Shown: positions 9,625 through 18,528, numbered from the stretch's first letter. The stretch: DNA of 64,000 nucleotides from an uncultured Sphingomonadaceae bacterium (GCA_947494305.1 CANLUL010000001.1:1054001-1118000), one strand, 5' to 3'. The notes: generated from the sequence alone by a model not told the origin. Numbers and translations: made by a program.

Positions 9625-10680
9625 ATGAGCGATAAGCAGCCCGATATTCCTGCCACGGCAAAGGTCCATTTGAGCCGTGAAGCTCTCGTCGAAAACTGGA
9701 AGACACTAAACAGATTATCGGGGGCGGCCAGCGCAGGAGCCGCTGTAAAAGCCGATGCCTATGGCCTAGGTGTCAGTTCCGTTGTCGAAATTCTTCAAGG
9801 TTCGGGATGTAAGGACTTTTTTGTCGCTAATTGGCAAGAGGCATCGGAGATAGAGAATATCGTTTCCGATGACGTGAACATCTCGGTTCTGAATGGCATT
9901 CGCGCAGCCGATCTGGATTTTGCGGTAACATCCAAAGCCAAGCCAGTATTGAATAGTCTCCAACAAGCTCAATTATGGCGCACAACCGGGAAGCCGTGTG
10001 ATGTAATGATCGAAACCGGCATGAACCGTCTAGGTATCGAGGTATCGGATTTAGATCAGATTCCCGTTGATGGTTTGAACATCGATTTAGTGATGAGCCA
10101 CCTGGCTTCCGCAGATGAGGATTGCGAACAAAACCGGCAGCAATTAAATATATTTCTGGAAAGTTCGAACCAATTGGGCGGAAAACGCCGAAGCCTCGCC
10201 AATAGTGCGGGGATTGCTTTGGGCAGTGACTATCACTTCGATTGCACCCGCCCCGGACTTTCGCTCTATGGTGGTATTCAGCGCAGTGAACTAGCGGGCA
10301 AAATCAAACAAGTTGTAACGCCGTTTGCCGAAATCATCCAAATACGCACCTTAAACGCCGGTGACCTTGTGGGTTATAACGCTCAATATATTGCCAAAAA
10401 AACGCATGACATAGCGATTTTGGCGATGGGATATGCCGATGGATATTTGAGAGGTTTTTCCAATACAGGGTGTTTTTTTGTGGGAGATATCAAGCTTCCA
10501 GTCCTCGGTAAGGTTTCCATGGACCTGATTGCGATCGACATTTCAAACGCGCCGCAGCTTGAGACGGGTGATTGGGTCGAATGTGAATATGATCTTCCGA
10601 CGGCATCGGAGCAATCCGGCATTTCCCAGTATGAATTGATTACAGGTCTGGGGCAGCGTTTACCGCGCGTTTGGACATAG
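9625..10680 (+). CDS. alr: Alanine racemase
   Basis: PLP enzyme that makes D-alanine for peptidoglycan. The PLP lysine is Lys42 in AAVKADAYGLG, and the second catalytic base Tyr251 lies in VGYNAQY. The N-terminal barrel and the C-terminal beta domain are both present; 351 residues is normal. The ATG at 9625 gives the expected N-terminus; an ATG at 9571 in the same frame would overlap the transporter by 35 bases and is less likely. Same-strand closeness to the transporter suggests read-through. Confidence 0.9.
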   Translation: MSDKQPDIPATAKVHLSREALVENWKTLNRLSGAASAGAAVKADAYGLGVSSVVEILQGSGCKDFFVANWQEASEIENIVSDDVNISVLNGIRAADLDFAVTSKAKPVLNSLQQAQLWRTTGKPCDVMIETGMNRLGIEVSDLDQIPVDGLNIDLVMSHLASADEDCEQNRQQLNIFLESSNQLGGKRRSLANSAGIALGSDYHFDCTRPGLSLYGGIQRSELAGKIKQVVTPFAEIIQIRTLNAGDLVGYNAQYIAKKTHDIAILAMGYADGYLRGFSNTGCFFVGDIKLPVLGKVSMDLIAIDISNAPQLETGDWVECEYDLPTASEQSGISQYELITGLGQRLPRVWT

Positions 10681-10691
10681 TCGTCTTTTCA

Positions 10692-10721
10692 TTGTGCGTT
10701 TGCTCACCTGCATACGCACAA
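10692..10721. other. Perfect 8-bp stem-loop after alr
   Basis: TTGTGCGT (10692-10699) is the exact reverse complement of ACGCACAA (10714-10721), with a 14-base loop. The loop contains CACCT (10705-10709), which could instead pair with AGGTG (10722-10726) just 3' of the stem. There is no T-run after it, so it is not a classical intrinsic terminator. Its position 12 bases after the alr stop suggests a transcript end or processing signal. Confidence 0.45.
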
Positions 10722-10805
10722 AGGTGGGTTGCAAAATTCACACAAGTTTGAAGATACTAGCTATCTCTAGATATACGAGAAACTATCTAAAGTTGCGGCA
10801 GTGCA

Positions 10806-10834
10806 CAATATTGTCTATTGCGGTTGCAATATTG
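10806..10834. promoter_or_regulatory. Candidate operator: two CAATATTG palindromes upstream of phaR
   Basis: The 8-bp palindrome CAATATTG occurs at 10806-10813 and again at 10827-10834. The two copies start exactly 21 bases apart, about two helical turns, so bound proteins would share one DNA face. They lie about 60-85 bases before the phaR start. PhaR proteins are known to repress their own genes, so autoregulation is a reasonable inference; it is not shown here. Confidence 0.4.
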
Positions 10835-10892
10835 AAACATTTGCAGGTTTAAGAGCGAGGTAGATTAAATCGCTAACTTGTTGGGAGCAACT

Positions 10893-11507
10893 ATGGCCAA
10901 GTCGAAGAAAAAGGATCCAGATGGTCCTATTACGATTAAGAAATACGCAAACCGCCGCCTCTATAACACGCAGACTTCTAACTATATCACACTCGACTTT
11001 CTCGCCGAGATGACGCGTGACGACATAGATTTTGTGGTTGTTGATGCGAAAACGGGTGAAGATATTACCCACAATGTTCTCACCCAAATTATCGTGGATG
11101 AGGAAAGCACGGGTGAGGGGATGCTTCCAGTTAAATTCCTTCGTCAGCTGATTTCTATGTACGGTAACAGTATGCAATCAATGATGCCTTCCTATCTGGA
11201 AGCCTCAATGGATAACTTTCGCAAGAACCAGCAACAGTTTCAGGATGCTGTGGAAGGTGCGTTAAGCAAAAATCCAATTGGTAAAATGGCTCTCGAAAAC
11301 CAAAAACAATTTCAAGAGGCTGTAGAAAAAGCAATTAAATCGAGTCCGTTAGCCGGCGTTGTTGAGAAGGCCATGAGCCTGGGGTCGCAAGATAACACGG
11401 CGGAGGAAGAGCCGGAAGAAGAGCTTTCTGAAAAAGATCTCGAGATATTGGAATTGAAGCAACAACTCGCCGATATCCAATCCAAAATCGCCAAATTGGA
11501 CGATTGA
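10893..11507 (+). CDS. phaR: Polyhydroxyalkanoate synthesis repressor PhaR
   Basis: Controls PHA granule genes such as phasins and binds both DNA and PHA. The N-terminal PHA accumulation DNA-binding domain is obvious in ITIKKYANRRLYNTQTSNYI (about residues 14-33) followed by the VVDAKTGEDIT segment. The C-terminal half is an amphipathic, Gln- and Glu-rich stretch typical of the family. ATG at 10893 is preceded by GGGAG at 10883; a TTG five codons upstream is unlikely. 204 residues. No phaC or phasin gene is in the window, but the propionyl-CoA operon upstream is metabolically related. Confidence 0.93.
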   Translation: MAKSKKKDPDGPITIKKYANRRLYNTQTSNYITLDFLAEMTRDDIDFVVVDAKTGEDITHNVLTQIIVDEESTGEGMLPVKFLRQLISMYGNSMQSMMPSYLEASMDNFRKNQQQFQDAVEGALSKNPIGKMALENQKQFQEAVEKAIKSSPLAGVVEKAMSLGSQDNTAEEEPEEELSEKDLEILELKQQLADIQSKIAKLDD

Positions 11508-11533
11508 AACATACATCCACAGGAACATAATAC

Positions 11534-13066
11534 GTGAAGAAAAATGCCCTTTCGATCACCCGCGAAGACGATTTTGCGGGATGGTACCAACAAGTCGTTT
11601 CTGAAGCCGATATGGCCGAAGAATCCGGTGTTCGCGGCAGTATGGTTATGCTGCCGTGGGGTTATGGTATCTGGGAGCGCGTGCAATATCTGATGGACCA
11701 GCGGATCAAGCAAGCGGGTCACGAGAATTGCTATTTTCCACTTTTCATTCCGCTGAGCTATTTCGCCAAAGAAGCAGAGCATGTTGACGGTTTTGCCAAG
11801 GAAATGGCGGTTGTCACACACCATCGTTTAAAAAAGGATGGCGGAAATCTGGTTGTCGATCCGGAAGCCAAATTGGAAGAACCTCTGGTTGTCCGTCCGA
11901 CTTCGGAAACGGTAATCGGCACTGCCTTTGCCCGATGGGTGCAAAGCTGGCGTGATTTACCTGTCATGATCAACCAGTGGGCCAACGTTGTCCGGTGGGA
12001 GATGCGGACACGAATGTTCCTGCGCACCACAGAGTTTCTTTGGCAGGAGGGCCACACAGCTCACGCAACCAAAGACGAAGCGATGGAAGAGACGCTAGAT
12101 ATCCTGGAACTGTATCGCAGCTTCTCAGAAGACGTTCTCGCAATGCCGGTTGTTGCTGGCGAGAAACCCGAAAATGAACGTTTTCCCGGTGCAGATGCAA
12201 CATACTCTATCGAAGCGATGATGCAGGACGGCAAGGCTTTGCAGGCTGGTACTTCGCACTTCCTGGGCCAAACATTCAGTAAAGCGCAGAATATTCGATA
12301 TCAGGATAAAGATGGCGAGTTTCAGTTTGCCTATACTACTAGCTGGGGGACTTCGACCCGCATGATTGGCGGTGTCATCATGACCCATGGTGATGATGAC
12401 GGTATGCGCGTTCCTCCGCTGATTGCGCCCTATCAAGTTGTGATTGTTCCTATGTTGCGTGACAAACCTGAAGATGAGGACGTTCTTGCATTCTGCAAAA
12501 CACTCGTAAAAGACATGGCAGCACTAAAAGCCTTTGATGAGCCCGTTCGCGTGAAACTCGACAAATCAAGTGCCAAAACCCAAACCAAGCGTTGGTCTTG
12601 GGTTAAGAAAGGCGCGCCTATCATCCTGGAAATCGGACCGCGTGATATGGCGGAAGGCAAAGTAGCGATGATCCGCCGCGATGCGCTGTACAAAGACAAT
12701 GGCAAGTTGGATACGCAGTTCATTCCCAAGGATGAGTTTATCCCAACCATTCCTGCGTTGTTGGAAGAAGTGCAATCGACTTTGCACGGTGAAGCCAAAG
12801 CGCGTTTAGTTGGAAATATCACCCGCGGGATTGATAGTTTTGAGCAAGTCGAGACTTTCTACAAAGAGAATAAGAAATACCCCGGTTGGTTGGAAGTGCA
12901 ATGGGGCAAAGCCACTGGCGAAGAGCTAGAGCAAATCGAAGAGAAATTGAAAAAGCACAAACTAACCTTTCGGAATGTTCCTGTTGAAGCGGAGCCGGTT
13001 GATGGGAATTGCATCTTCACCGGAAAACCGGCTGTCGAGCGTATTCTCATCGGCAAATCATATTAA
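11534..13066 (+). CDS. proS: Prolyl-tRNA synthetase, archaeal/eukaryotic type (ProS type 3)
   Basis: Class II synthetase charging tRNA-Pro. The 510-residue protein has VVRPTSETVIGTAFARWVQ and LRTTEFLWQEGHTAHAT, the motif-2 region of the type shared with archaea and the human EPRS prolyl half, and the C-terminus ends KSY, as in that type. It lacks the long editing insertion of the E. coli-type enzyme. GTG start follows phaR by 26 bases. The stop overlaps the RNase R start by one base (TAATG). Confidence 0.93.
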   Translation: MKKNALSITREDDFAGWYQQVVSEADMAEESGVRGSMVMLPWGYGIWERVQYLMDQRIKQAGHENCYFPLFIPLSYFAKEAEHVDGFAKEMAVVTHHRLKKDGGNLVVDPEAKLEEPLVVRPTSETVIGTAFARWVQSWRDLPVMINQWANVVRWEMRTRMFLRTTEFLWQEGHTAHATKDEAMEETLDILELYRSFSEDVLAMPVVAGEKPENERFPGADATYSIEAMMQDGKALQAGTSHFLGQTFSKAQNIRYQDKDGEFQFAYTTSWGTSTRMIGGVIMTHGDDDGMRVPPLIAPYQVVIVPMLRDKPEDEDVLAFCKTLVKDMAALKAFDEPVRVKLDKSSAKTQTKRWSWVKKGAPIILEIGPRDMAEGKVAMIRRDALYKDNGKLDTQFIPKDEFIPTIPALLEEVQSTLHGEAKARLVGNITRGIDSFEQVETFYKENKKYPGWLEVQWGKATGEELEQIEEKLKKHKLTFRNVPVEAEPVDGNCIFTGKPAVERILIGKSY

Positions 13067-15405
13067 TGTCCGGATATCCGAAAAATCCTGCAAAAAAGCC
13101 CGGTAAGAACAAACGATCGAAACACTCTAGCAAACCGAAAGAACTTCCCTCTAAGAAGCAGATATTGGAGTTTATCGAGACGTCAGACCAACCCGCTGGT
13201 AAACGCGAAATTGGCAAGCATTTTGGACTGCGTGGACCAAATAAAATCGCATTGAAGGCATTGTTGAAAGACATGGCCGACGAAGGTCTGATCGACAGTA
13301 CGCCGGGCCGAGCATTTCACAAAATGGGCGGCATTCCGAAAGTTACCGTTCTCAAGATCGTCGAAATTGATGGCAATGAAGCTATTGGCACGCCCGAGCG
13401 TTGGGAGGCCGATAGCGCCCCAGCACCCAAGTTGCGGATCAAGGAACGTGGCCGCCGCGCTGCTCTGTCCATTGGTGATCGCATACTCGCCCGCACCGAA
13501 GAACGCGGGCAGGGGCATATTGCCTATATGATGAAAAAACTCGCTGAAAGCAGCGAGATGTTGATGGGCATTGTGGAAAAAGACGAACGCGACCGATTCT
13601 GGCTAAAACCCGTCGACAAGAAAATCCGCCGCAGCACCGCAATATCGGACCTTGGCCAAGCCGAAGTCGGAAACCTTGTGTTGGCTGAACCGCATGGCCG
13701 TGGGGCGCAAATCAAAGCACGTGTAAAAGACGTGCTTGGAGATCCCTTTGCACCCAAATCATTCAGCCTGATTGCGATTAACAAATTTGATATTCCCTTG
13801 CACTTTCCTTCGGCTGTTGAACGTGAGGCCGAACAGGCAACAAAACTCAAACTAAGTGAGGAAAAGCGTGAAGATCTTCGCCATCTTCCTATTGTTGCAA
13901 TCGATCCTGCGGATGCGCGCGATCATGATGATGCGATATGGGCGGCCCCCGACGACGATCCAAATAATGCCGGTGGGTTCAAAGCCCTGATCGCGATTGC
14001 CGATGTTTCTTATTATGTTCGCCCCGGCAGTGTATTGGACAAAGAAGCCTATAAGCGAGGCAATAGCGTCTATTTTCCCGACCGCGTGGTGCCCATGCTC
14101 CCTGAAGCGCTATCGACAGATGTTTGTTCGTTGAAACAGGACGTGGATCGCGCGGCATTGGTTTGTCATTTACAGGTCGATGCCGCCGGAAAAATGAAAT
14201 CTTCGCGCTTTACCCGCGCGATTGTCCGGTTAGCTGGTAACATCGCCTATGAAGATGCGCAGGCTGCTATCAATGGGGAATTGAAACATCCTCTGACGTC
14301 TTCCGCACTGGAACCTCTTTGGGCATGCTGGAAGCTGCTTGCATCTGCCCGCGATGATCGAGAGCCATTGAATCTCGATCTGCCTGAAAAACGGGTCGTT
14401 CTGGACGAAAACGGGAAAATCGCGGAAATAGCTATCCGCGAAAGACTCGATGCCCATCGCCTAGTGGAAGATTTCATGATTGCAGCCAATGTTGCGGCAG
14501 CCAAAATACTCGAAAGCAAGAAATCGCCTTTAATCTATCGCGTCCATGAAACGCCGTCGCGCGAGAAGATGGTAGCATTGAAGGATTACTTGAAAAGCTT
14601 CGATATCAGCTTCGCGCTTGGACAGGTCATACAGCCGCGCATATTCAATCAACTTATCGACAAAGTAGGCGAGGGCGACACCAAGCCATTGGTCATGGAG
14701 CAAATTCTGCGAAGTCAGACGCAAGCCTATTATGGACCGGCAAATGTCGGCCATTTTGGATTGTCGTTGGGCAGTTACGCTCATTTTACCAGTCCCATTC
14801 GGCGTTATGCTGATCTGATCGTGCATCGTGCCCTCGTCACTGCCTGCAAATTGGAGCAGCCTGTTCCTGAGAATGACAACATCCCTGAAACAAGCGGTCT
14901 GACCGAGGCTGAGGCCGGGCGGCTGGAGTTGATATCCGAGAAAATCAGTCAGCTGGAACGCCGTGCAATGATGGCAGAACGAGAAACCGTGGATCGCTAT
15001 ATCTCCGCACATCTTTCCGATCGTGTCGGCCAGATATTCAAATGCCGGATCACTGGTGTACAAAATTTTGGGTTCTTTGCCACGATTGAGGAATTGGGCG
15101 GAGATGGTTTGGTACCCGTCAGAACGCTTGGCGTGGAACGGTTCGACTATGACGAACAGGCACAAACGCTTACTGGAATGGATACAGGCACGGACTACGC
15201 CATCGGTCAAAAATTGGAATTGCGGCTTGTCGAAGCCAATCCTGCTACAGGAAGCTTGCTGTTTGAACTGGCTGAAGGCGCAAACCACATGAAAAGTGGA
15301 TATGGTGGTCCTCGACGCAATAGAGGCAAGCCAACTCACAAGAATAAGTTTAAGAAGGGCAAGCGTGGTCGCCCAGGCAATATTCGCCATCAGGGCCGAA
15401 AGTAA
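13066..15405 (+). CDS. rnr: Ribonuclease R
   Basis: Processive 3'-5' exoribonuclease that degrades structured RNA. Domain order: Lys-rich start, winged-helix segment (KREIGKHFGLRG), cold-shock-like region, RNB catalytic domain with the metal-binding Asp cluster (AIDPADARDHDDAIWA), S1 domain near residues 645-730 (FKCRITGVQNFGFFATI), and a basic tail rich in Lys, Arg and Gly. The ATG at 13066 overlaps the proS stop and matches the family; a longer in-frame reading from 13009 lies within proS. 779 residues. Confidence 0.94.
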   Translation: MSGYPKNPAKKPGKNKRSKHSSKPKELPSKKQILEFIETSDQPAGKREIGKHFGLRGPNKIALKALLKDMADEGLIDSTPGRAFHKMGGIPKVTVLKIVEIDGNEAIGTPERWEADSAPAPKLRIKERGRRAALSIGDRILARTEERGQGHIAYMMKKLAESSEMLMGIVEKDERDRFWLKPVDKKIRRSTAISDLGQAEVGNLVLAEPHGRGAQIKARVKDVLGDPFAPKSFSLIAINKFDIPLHFPSAVEREAEQATKLKLSEEKREDLRHLPIVAIDPADARDHDDAIWAAPDDDPNNAGGFKALIAIADVSYYVRPGSVLDKEAYKRGNSVYFPDRVVPMLPEALSTDVCSLKQDVDRAALVCHLQVDAAGKMKSSRFTRAIVRLAGNIAYEDAQAAINGELKHPLTSSALEPLWACWKLLASARDDREPLNLDLPEKRVVLDENGKIAEIAIRERLDAHRLVEDFMIAANVAAAKILESKKSPLIYRVHETPSREKMVALKDYLKSFDISFALGQVIQPRIFNQLIDKVGEGDTKPLVMEQILRSQTQAYYGPANVGHFGLSLGSYAHFTSPIRRYADLIVHRALVTACKLEQPVPENDNIPETSGLTEAEAGRLELISEKISQLERRAMMAERETVDRYISAHLSDRVGQIFKCRITGVQNFGFFATIEELGGDGLVPVRTLGVERFDYDEQAQTLTGMDTGTDYAIGQKLELRLVEANPATGSLLFELAEGANHMKSGYGGPRRNRGKPTHKNKFKKGKRGRPGNIRHQGRK

Positions 15406-15470
15406 ATCTGCTTTGTAACATTTCCGGCTTTGGCGATGAATAGCAGGTATTCCAACCAAAGAGGTATACC

Positions 15471-15992
15471 ATGTCCAGACTCCTTCCCGCCCAAAAGGTC
15501 CCCGATTTTACCGTTCCATTGACCGATGGTGGTCAGTTTCAGCTCAGCCAGCGACTTGGTGACAATTTGACATTGGTGTTGTTTTATCGCGGCTTGCATT
15601 GCCCGATTTGCAAGGGACAATTGCTGGATCTTCAAAGACGTCTGGATGATTTAGGGGAACGCGGCATTACGGCCGTTGCCATCAGTATGGACAGTCAGGA
15701 GCGTGCCGAAAAATCGGCAGAAGACTGGCATATCGATAAGCTGTTACTTGGCTATGGTCTAACCGAAGAAACCGCGCGTGAGCTGGGCCTGTTTTTGTCC
15801 GCGGCACGACCCGAGAGTAGTGAGCCTGAAATTTTCTCCGAACCCGGCCTGTTTTTGGTGAAGCCGGATCAAAGCCTCTATTTTGCGAGTATCCAGAGCA
15901 TGCCGTTCACTCGCCCACCTTTGGACCAGTTGATTCAAGGCATCGATTTCGTACTGAAAAACAATTATCCAGCGCGCGGTGAGCTAGCTTAG
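15471..15992 (+). CDS. Peroxiredoxin-like (AhpC/TSA) protein
   Basis: A thioredoxin-fold protein of 173 residues. The active-site region is FYRGLHCPICKGQ with Cys44 and Cys47, giving a CxxC motif rather than the single peroxidatic PxxxTxxC motif, as in the peroxiredoxin-like family. It has no signal peptide, so it should be cytosolic; a thiol peroxidase or disulfide reductase role is inferred. Its 3' end overlaps the convergent stress-protein gene by nine bases. Confidence 0.82.
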   Translation: MSRLLPAQKVPDFTVPLTDGGQFQLSQRLGDNLTLVLFYRGLHCPICKGQLLDLQRRLDDLGERGITAVAISMDSQERAEKSAEDWHIDKLLLGYGLTEETARELGLFLSAARPESSEPEIFSEPGLFLVKPDQSLYFASIQSMPFTRPPLDQLIQGIDFVLKNNYPARGELA

Positions 15993-16436
15993 CCGATCAA
16001 TATCTTCCTTGCTCAGTGATCCGGGTACTACCATCACTGGGCAGGGAAGGTTGCCGGCCTCTGCTGCAAAATGGGTTACCAAAGGTCCAGGAGCACCAGA
16101 CGCGGCAGATCCTAAAACAAGGGCGCCCAAGCCATCTACCTCATCGAGAACTTTTCGAACCGTTCTAGGGCCCCGACTGCTCTTCACCGTAATGGAGGGG
16201 CGAATGCCTGTTTCATCAAACAAACTGCCCGCCGCACTTGAAACCAGAGCCTCTGCACGGTTCTTGGCTTCTTCTTCCAAAGTGGCCTGAACCCCGCCCC
16301 AGGCGACGAATTCTTCTTTCTCGACCAGCGCCAAAATATGCAATGCTCCGTTAGTCTTCATCGCACGGCGAGAAGCGAAACGAAGCGCGATGCTTGCTTC
16401 TTCGGTCTCGTCTATAACCACCAAATATGTACGCAT
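15984..16436 (-). CDS. Universal stress protein (UspA) family
   Basis: A 150-residue cytosolic protein starting MRTYLVVIDETEEAS, with the Usp alpha/beta fold pattern: hydrophobic strand 1, the ALRFASRRA helix, and a C-terminal GALVLGSAASGAPGPLVTHF segment that aligns with the GxGx(9)G[S/T] ATP loop, followed by CPVMVVPG. The ATG at 16436 was chosen since the longer in-frame reading up to 16625 runs through the upstream intergenic region. It is divergent from the pdhC gene, with promoters for both in 16437-16572. Confidence 0.85.
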   Translation of the reverse strand: MRTYLVVIDETEEASIALRFASRRAMKTNGALHILALVEKEEFVAWGGVQATLEEEAKNRAEALVSSAAGSLFDETGIRPSITVKSSRGPRTVRKVLDEVDGLGALVLGSAASGAPGPLVTHFAAEAGNLPCPVMVVPGSLSKEDIDRLS

Positions 16437-16572
16437 AATTGTTTCCCAGCCCTGTTTGAATTGCTTGTTGCGATAAAATCCGGGCGAAGGCAAGTCAGCG
16501 GCCTTGACGACCCTGTTACAATAATGGACAGTTTGAACCAACACGATCAAAAGGATGGAAAGAAAAACCACC

Positions 16573-18009
16573 ATGCCAATCAATCTACAAATGCCTGCAC
16601 TTTCGCCCACAATGGAAGAGGGCACGCTCGCAAAATGGTTAGTGAAAGAGGGTGATCAGGTTAGTTCTGGTGACCTGTTGGCAGAGATTGAAACCGATAA
16701 GGCGACCATGGAATTTGAGGCGATTGATGAAGGCGTGATCGCCAAAATTGTGGTGGCTGAGGGCACCGACAATGTGAAGGTTGGCGAAATCATTGCGATT
16801 ATCGCGGAAGAAGGCGAAGATGCTGGCGATGCCAAAGCAGCTGAACCCGCACCGGCACCCACCCCTGCGCCCGCACCTGCCGCCAAAGAAAACCCCGCTC
16901 CCGCTCCAACAAAATCAAATGATGGGATAAAAGTTAGTCCGGCAGCCCGGCGTATTGCCGAAGCAAAAGGAATTGATCTTTCCGGTATCACGGGAACAGG
17001 ACCCGATGGTAAGATTGTCAAAGGTGATCTTGAAGGTCTGGAGGGCAGCGGAGATGCTGCACCAGCTCCAATTCCTGCTCCAGCGCCAGTTGCGGCTGCA
17101 CCGTCGGCAAGCGGTGCACGTGTTAAGGCAACCCCACTGGCAAGACGTTTGGCGAAACAAAAGGGCATTGATATTGCCACTTTGACCGGAACCGGTCCCA
17201 ATGGTCGGGTTATAAAAGCTGATATTGAGGCCGCAAAAACTGGCGAAGGGGTAACTTCCGCACCAGCGACAACCGCTCCCGCACCCGCAGCACAAGCCGC
17301 AGCTATTCCTGATACAGAGATCCCCCACACGGACGAAAAACTGTCCAACATGCGCAAAACGATCGCGCGCCGCCTGACCGGTTCGATGCAGGATGCACCG
17401 CATATTTATCTGACGGTCGATGTTCAGCTTGATGCTTTGCTGGCGCTACGCAAGGAATTGAATGACAGTCTGGAATCACGCGGGGTAAAACTCTCAGTCA
17501 ATGATATGGTGATTAAGGCGCTGGCCATTGCGCTGGAACAAGTGCCGGAGTGCAATGTCTCCTTCCTGGGCGACCAGTTGCGGCGTTACGAGCGGCAGGA
17601 TATTTCGGTGGCAGTCAGTATTCCCGGTGGCCTAATCACGCCGGTTATCACCGATGCTGCGAACAAGACGCTATCGAAAATCGCCACCGAAACCAAGGAT
17701 CTCGCCTCTCGCGCACAAGAGGGCAAACTGCAACCGCACGAATATATGGGCGGCACAGCCAGCGTCTCCAATATGGGCATGATGGGTATCAAACAGTTCA
17801 CCGCGGTCATTAACCCGCCACAATCGATGATTTTAGCGGTCGGGGCAGGCGAGAAGCGTCCTCATGTAATCGATGACAGCCTGCAAATTGCGACGGTAAT
17901 GACTGTGACCGGAAGCTTTGACCACCGCGCTATTGATGGGGCGGATGGTGCGAAATTACTGGCCGCCTTTAAAGCATTGGTTGAGAAACCATTGGGGATG
18001 TTGGCTTAA
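16573..18009 (+). CDS. pdhC: Pyruvate dehydrogenase E2 (dihydrolipoamide acetyltransferase) with two subunit-binding domains
   Basis: Core of the pyruvate dehydrogenase complex. Domains in order: lipoyl domain with attachment Lys43 in ETDKATMEF (1-80), Ala/Pro linker, peripheral-subunit-binding domain 1 (about 119-155), second linker, peripheral-subunit-binding domain 2 (about 184-221), Ala/Pro linker, catalytic domain (about 245-478) with [11 protein letters not shown]. The pdhA/pdhB genes usual upstream in alphaproteobacteria are absent from the window. The ATG at 16573 matches the family start ([17 protein letters not shown]). E3 follows after the DUF559 cassette. Confidence 0.95.
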   Translation: MPINLQMPALSPTMEEGTLAKWLVKEGDQVSSGDLLAEIETDKATMEFEAIDEGVIAKIVVAEGTDNVKVGEIIAIIAEEGEDAGDAKAAEPAPAPTPAPAPAAKENPAPAPTKSNDGIKVSPAARRIAEAKGIDLSGITGTGPDGKIVKGDLEGLEGSGDAAPAPIPAPAPVAAAPSASGARVKATPLARRLAKQKGIDIATLTGTGPNGRVIKADIEAAKTGEGVTSAPATTAPAPAAQAAAIPDTEIPHTDEKLSNMRKTIARRLTGSMQDAPHIYLTVDVQLDALLALRKELNDSLESRGVKLSVNDMVIKALAIALEQVPECNVSFLGDQLRRYERQDISVAVSIPGGLITPVITDAANKTLSKIATETKDLASRAQEGKLQPHEYMGGTASVSNMGMMGIKQFTAVINPPQSMILAVGAGEKRPHVIDDSLQIATVMTVTGSFDHRAIDGADGAKLLAAFKALVEKPLGMLA

Positions 18010-18015
18010 TGTAGT

Positions 18016-18082
18016 CCTCTCCCCTTGAGGGAGAGGATAGATTTGCTTGGCAACTTGTTGGCTAGAAAATCTTGGTGAGGGG
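18016..18082. repeat. Left inverted repeat of DUF559 cassette
   Basis: This 67-bp segment opens with a 24-bp palindrome-containing block (CCTCTCCC, 5-base loop, GGGAGAGG, then ATA) and closes with TTGGTGAGGGG. Both blocks recur exactly, inverted, at 18443-18510; the middle is only partly conserved. Each block of 24 bp can form a hairpin on its own. It begins seven bases after the pdhC stop. Confidence 0.85.
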
Positions 18083-18098
18083 TGAAGACAGCACATAA

Positions 18099-18470
18099 AT
18101 GACGGGTTATTCATCCAAGACTCTGAAACACGCTAAACAGTTGCGCCGCAATATGACACCGCAAGAACGAACTCTGTGGACCAAATTACAAAACCGTCAA
18201 TTGGGGGGAGCGAAGTTCCGGAAACAACAACCGATTGGTCCCTATATTGTTGATTTCGTTTGTCAGGAACACAAACTAATCATCGAAGCTGACGGATCGC
18301 AGCATGCCGACAACCCGAAGGATGCGCAGAGAGACAAATGGTTACAAGATCGAGACTATACGGTGCTCAGGTTCTGGAACAATGATATTAGAGAGAATTT
18401 GGATGGAGTTCTGTTCACGATTTTGGATGCGTTTGATCAAAACCCCTCACCAACGTCGCCTAAGCAATAA
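18099..18470 (+). CDS. DUF559 domain protein (putative PD-(D/E)XK nuclease)
   Basis: A 123-residue protein with the DUF559 pattern: LRRNMTPQERTLWTKLQNRQ (about 16-35), FRKQQPIGPYIVDFVCQEHK, then LIIEADGSQH. The Asp in IVDF and Glu-x-Asp in IIEADG look like the metal ligands of Vsr/PD-(D/E)XK nucleases. The biological role of DUF559 proteins is unknown. It starts 16 bases after the left inverted repeat and its last codons and stop lie inside the right repeat, so gene and repeats form one unit, placed between pdhC and lpd. Confidence 0.85.
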   Translation: MTGYSSKTLKHAKQLRRNMTPQERTLWTKLQNRQLGGAKFRKQQPIGPYIVDFVCQEHKLIIEADGSQHADNPKDAQRDKWLQDRDYTVLRFWNNDIRENLDGVLFTILDAFDQNPSPTSPKQ

Positions 18471-18510
18471 ATTGCAAAGGCTTTGGTATCCTCTCCCTCA
18501 AGGGGAGAGG
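18443..18510. repeat. Right inverted repeat of DUF559 cassette
   Basis: A 68-bp segment that begins CCCCTCACCAA (18443-18453) and ends with the 24-bp block at 18487-18510 containing CCTCTCCC, loop, GGGAGAGG. Both are exact reverse complements of blocks in 18016-18082. It contains the DUF559 stop codon and ends 18 bases before the lpd start, so the AAGGAG ribosome binding site of lpd lies just outside it. Confidence 0.85.
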
Positions 18511-18528
18511 GAAAAAGGAGCAAATTAA

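Noticed and set aside
14530-15459. A 309-codon open frame on the minus strand
   Set aside because: It lies wholly opposite RNase R, has no domain pattern and reads as low-likelihood protein; it is a shadow of the real gene.
16656-17357. A 233-codon minus-strand frame rich in Ala, Gly and Ser
   Set aside because: It mirrors the Ala/Pro linkers and lipoyl domain of E2 and has no independent signals.
18016-18510. Complete insertion sequence between pdhC and lpd
   Set aside because: No transposase motif is present and no target-site duplication could be seen, so it is listed only as a repeat-bounded cassette.
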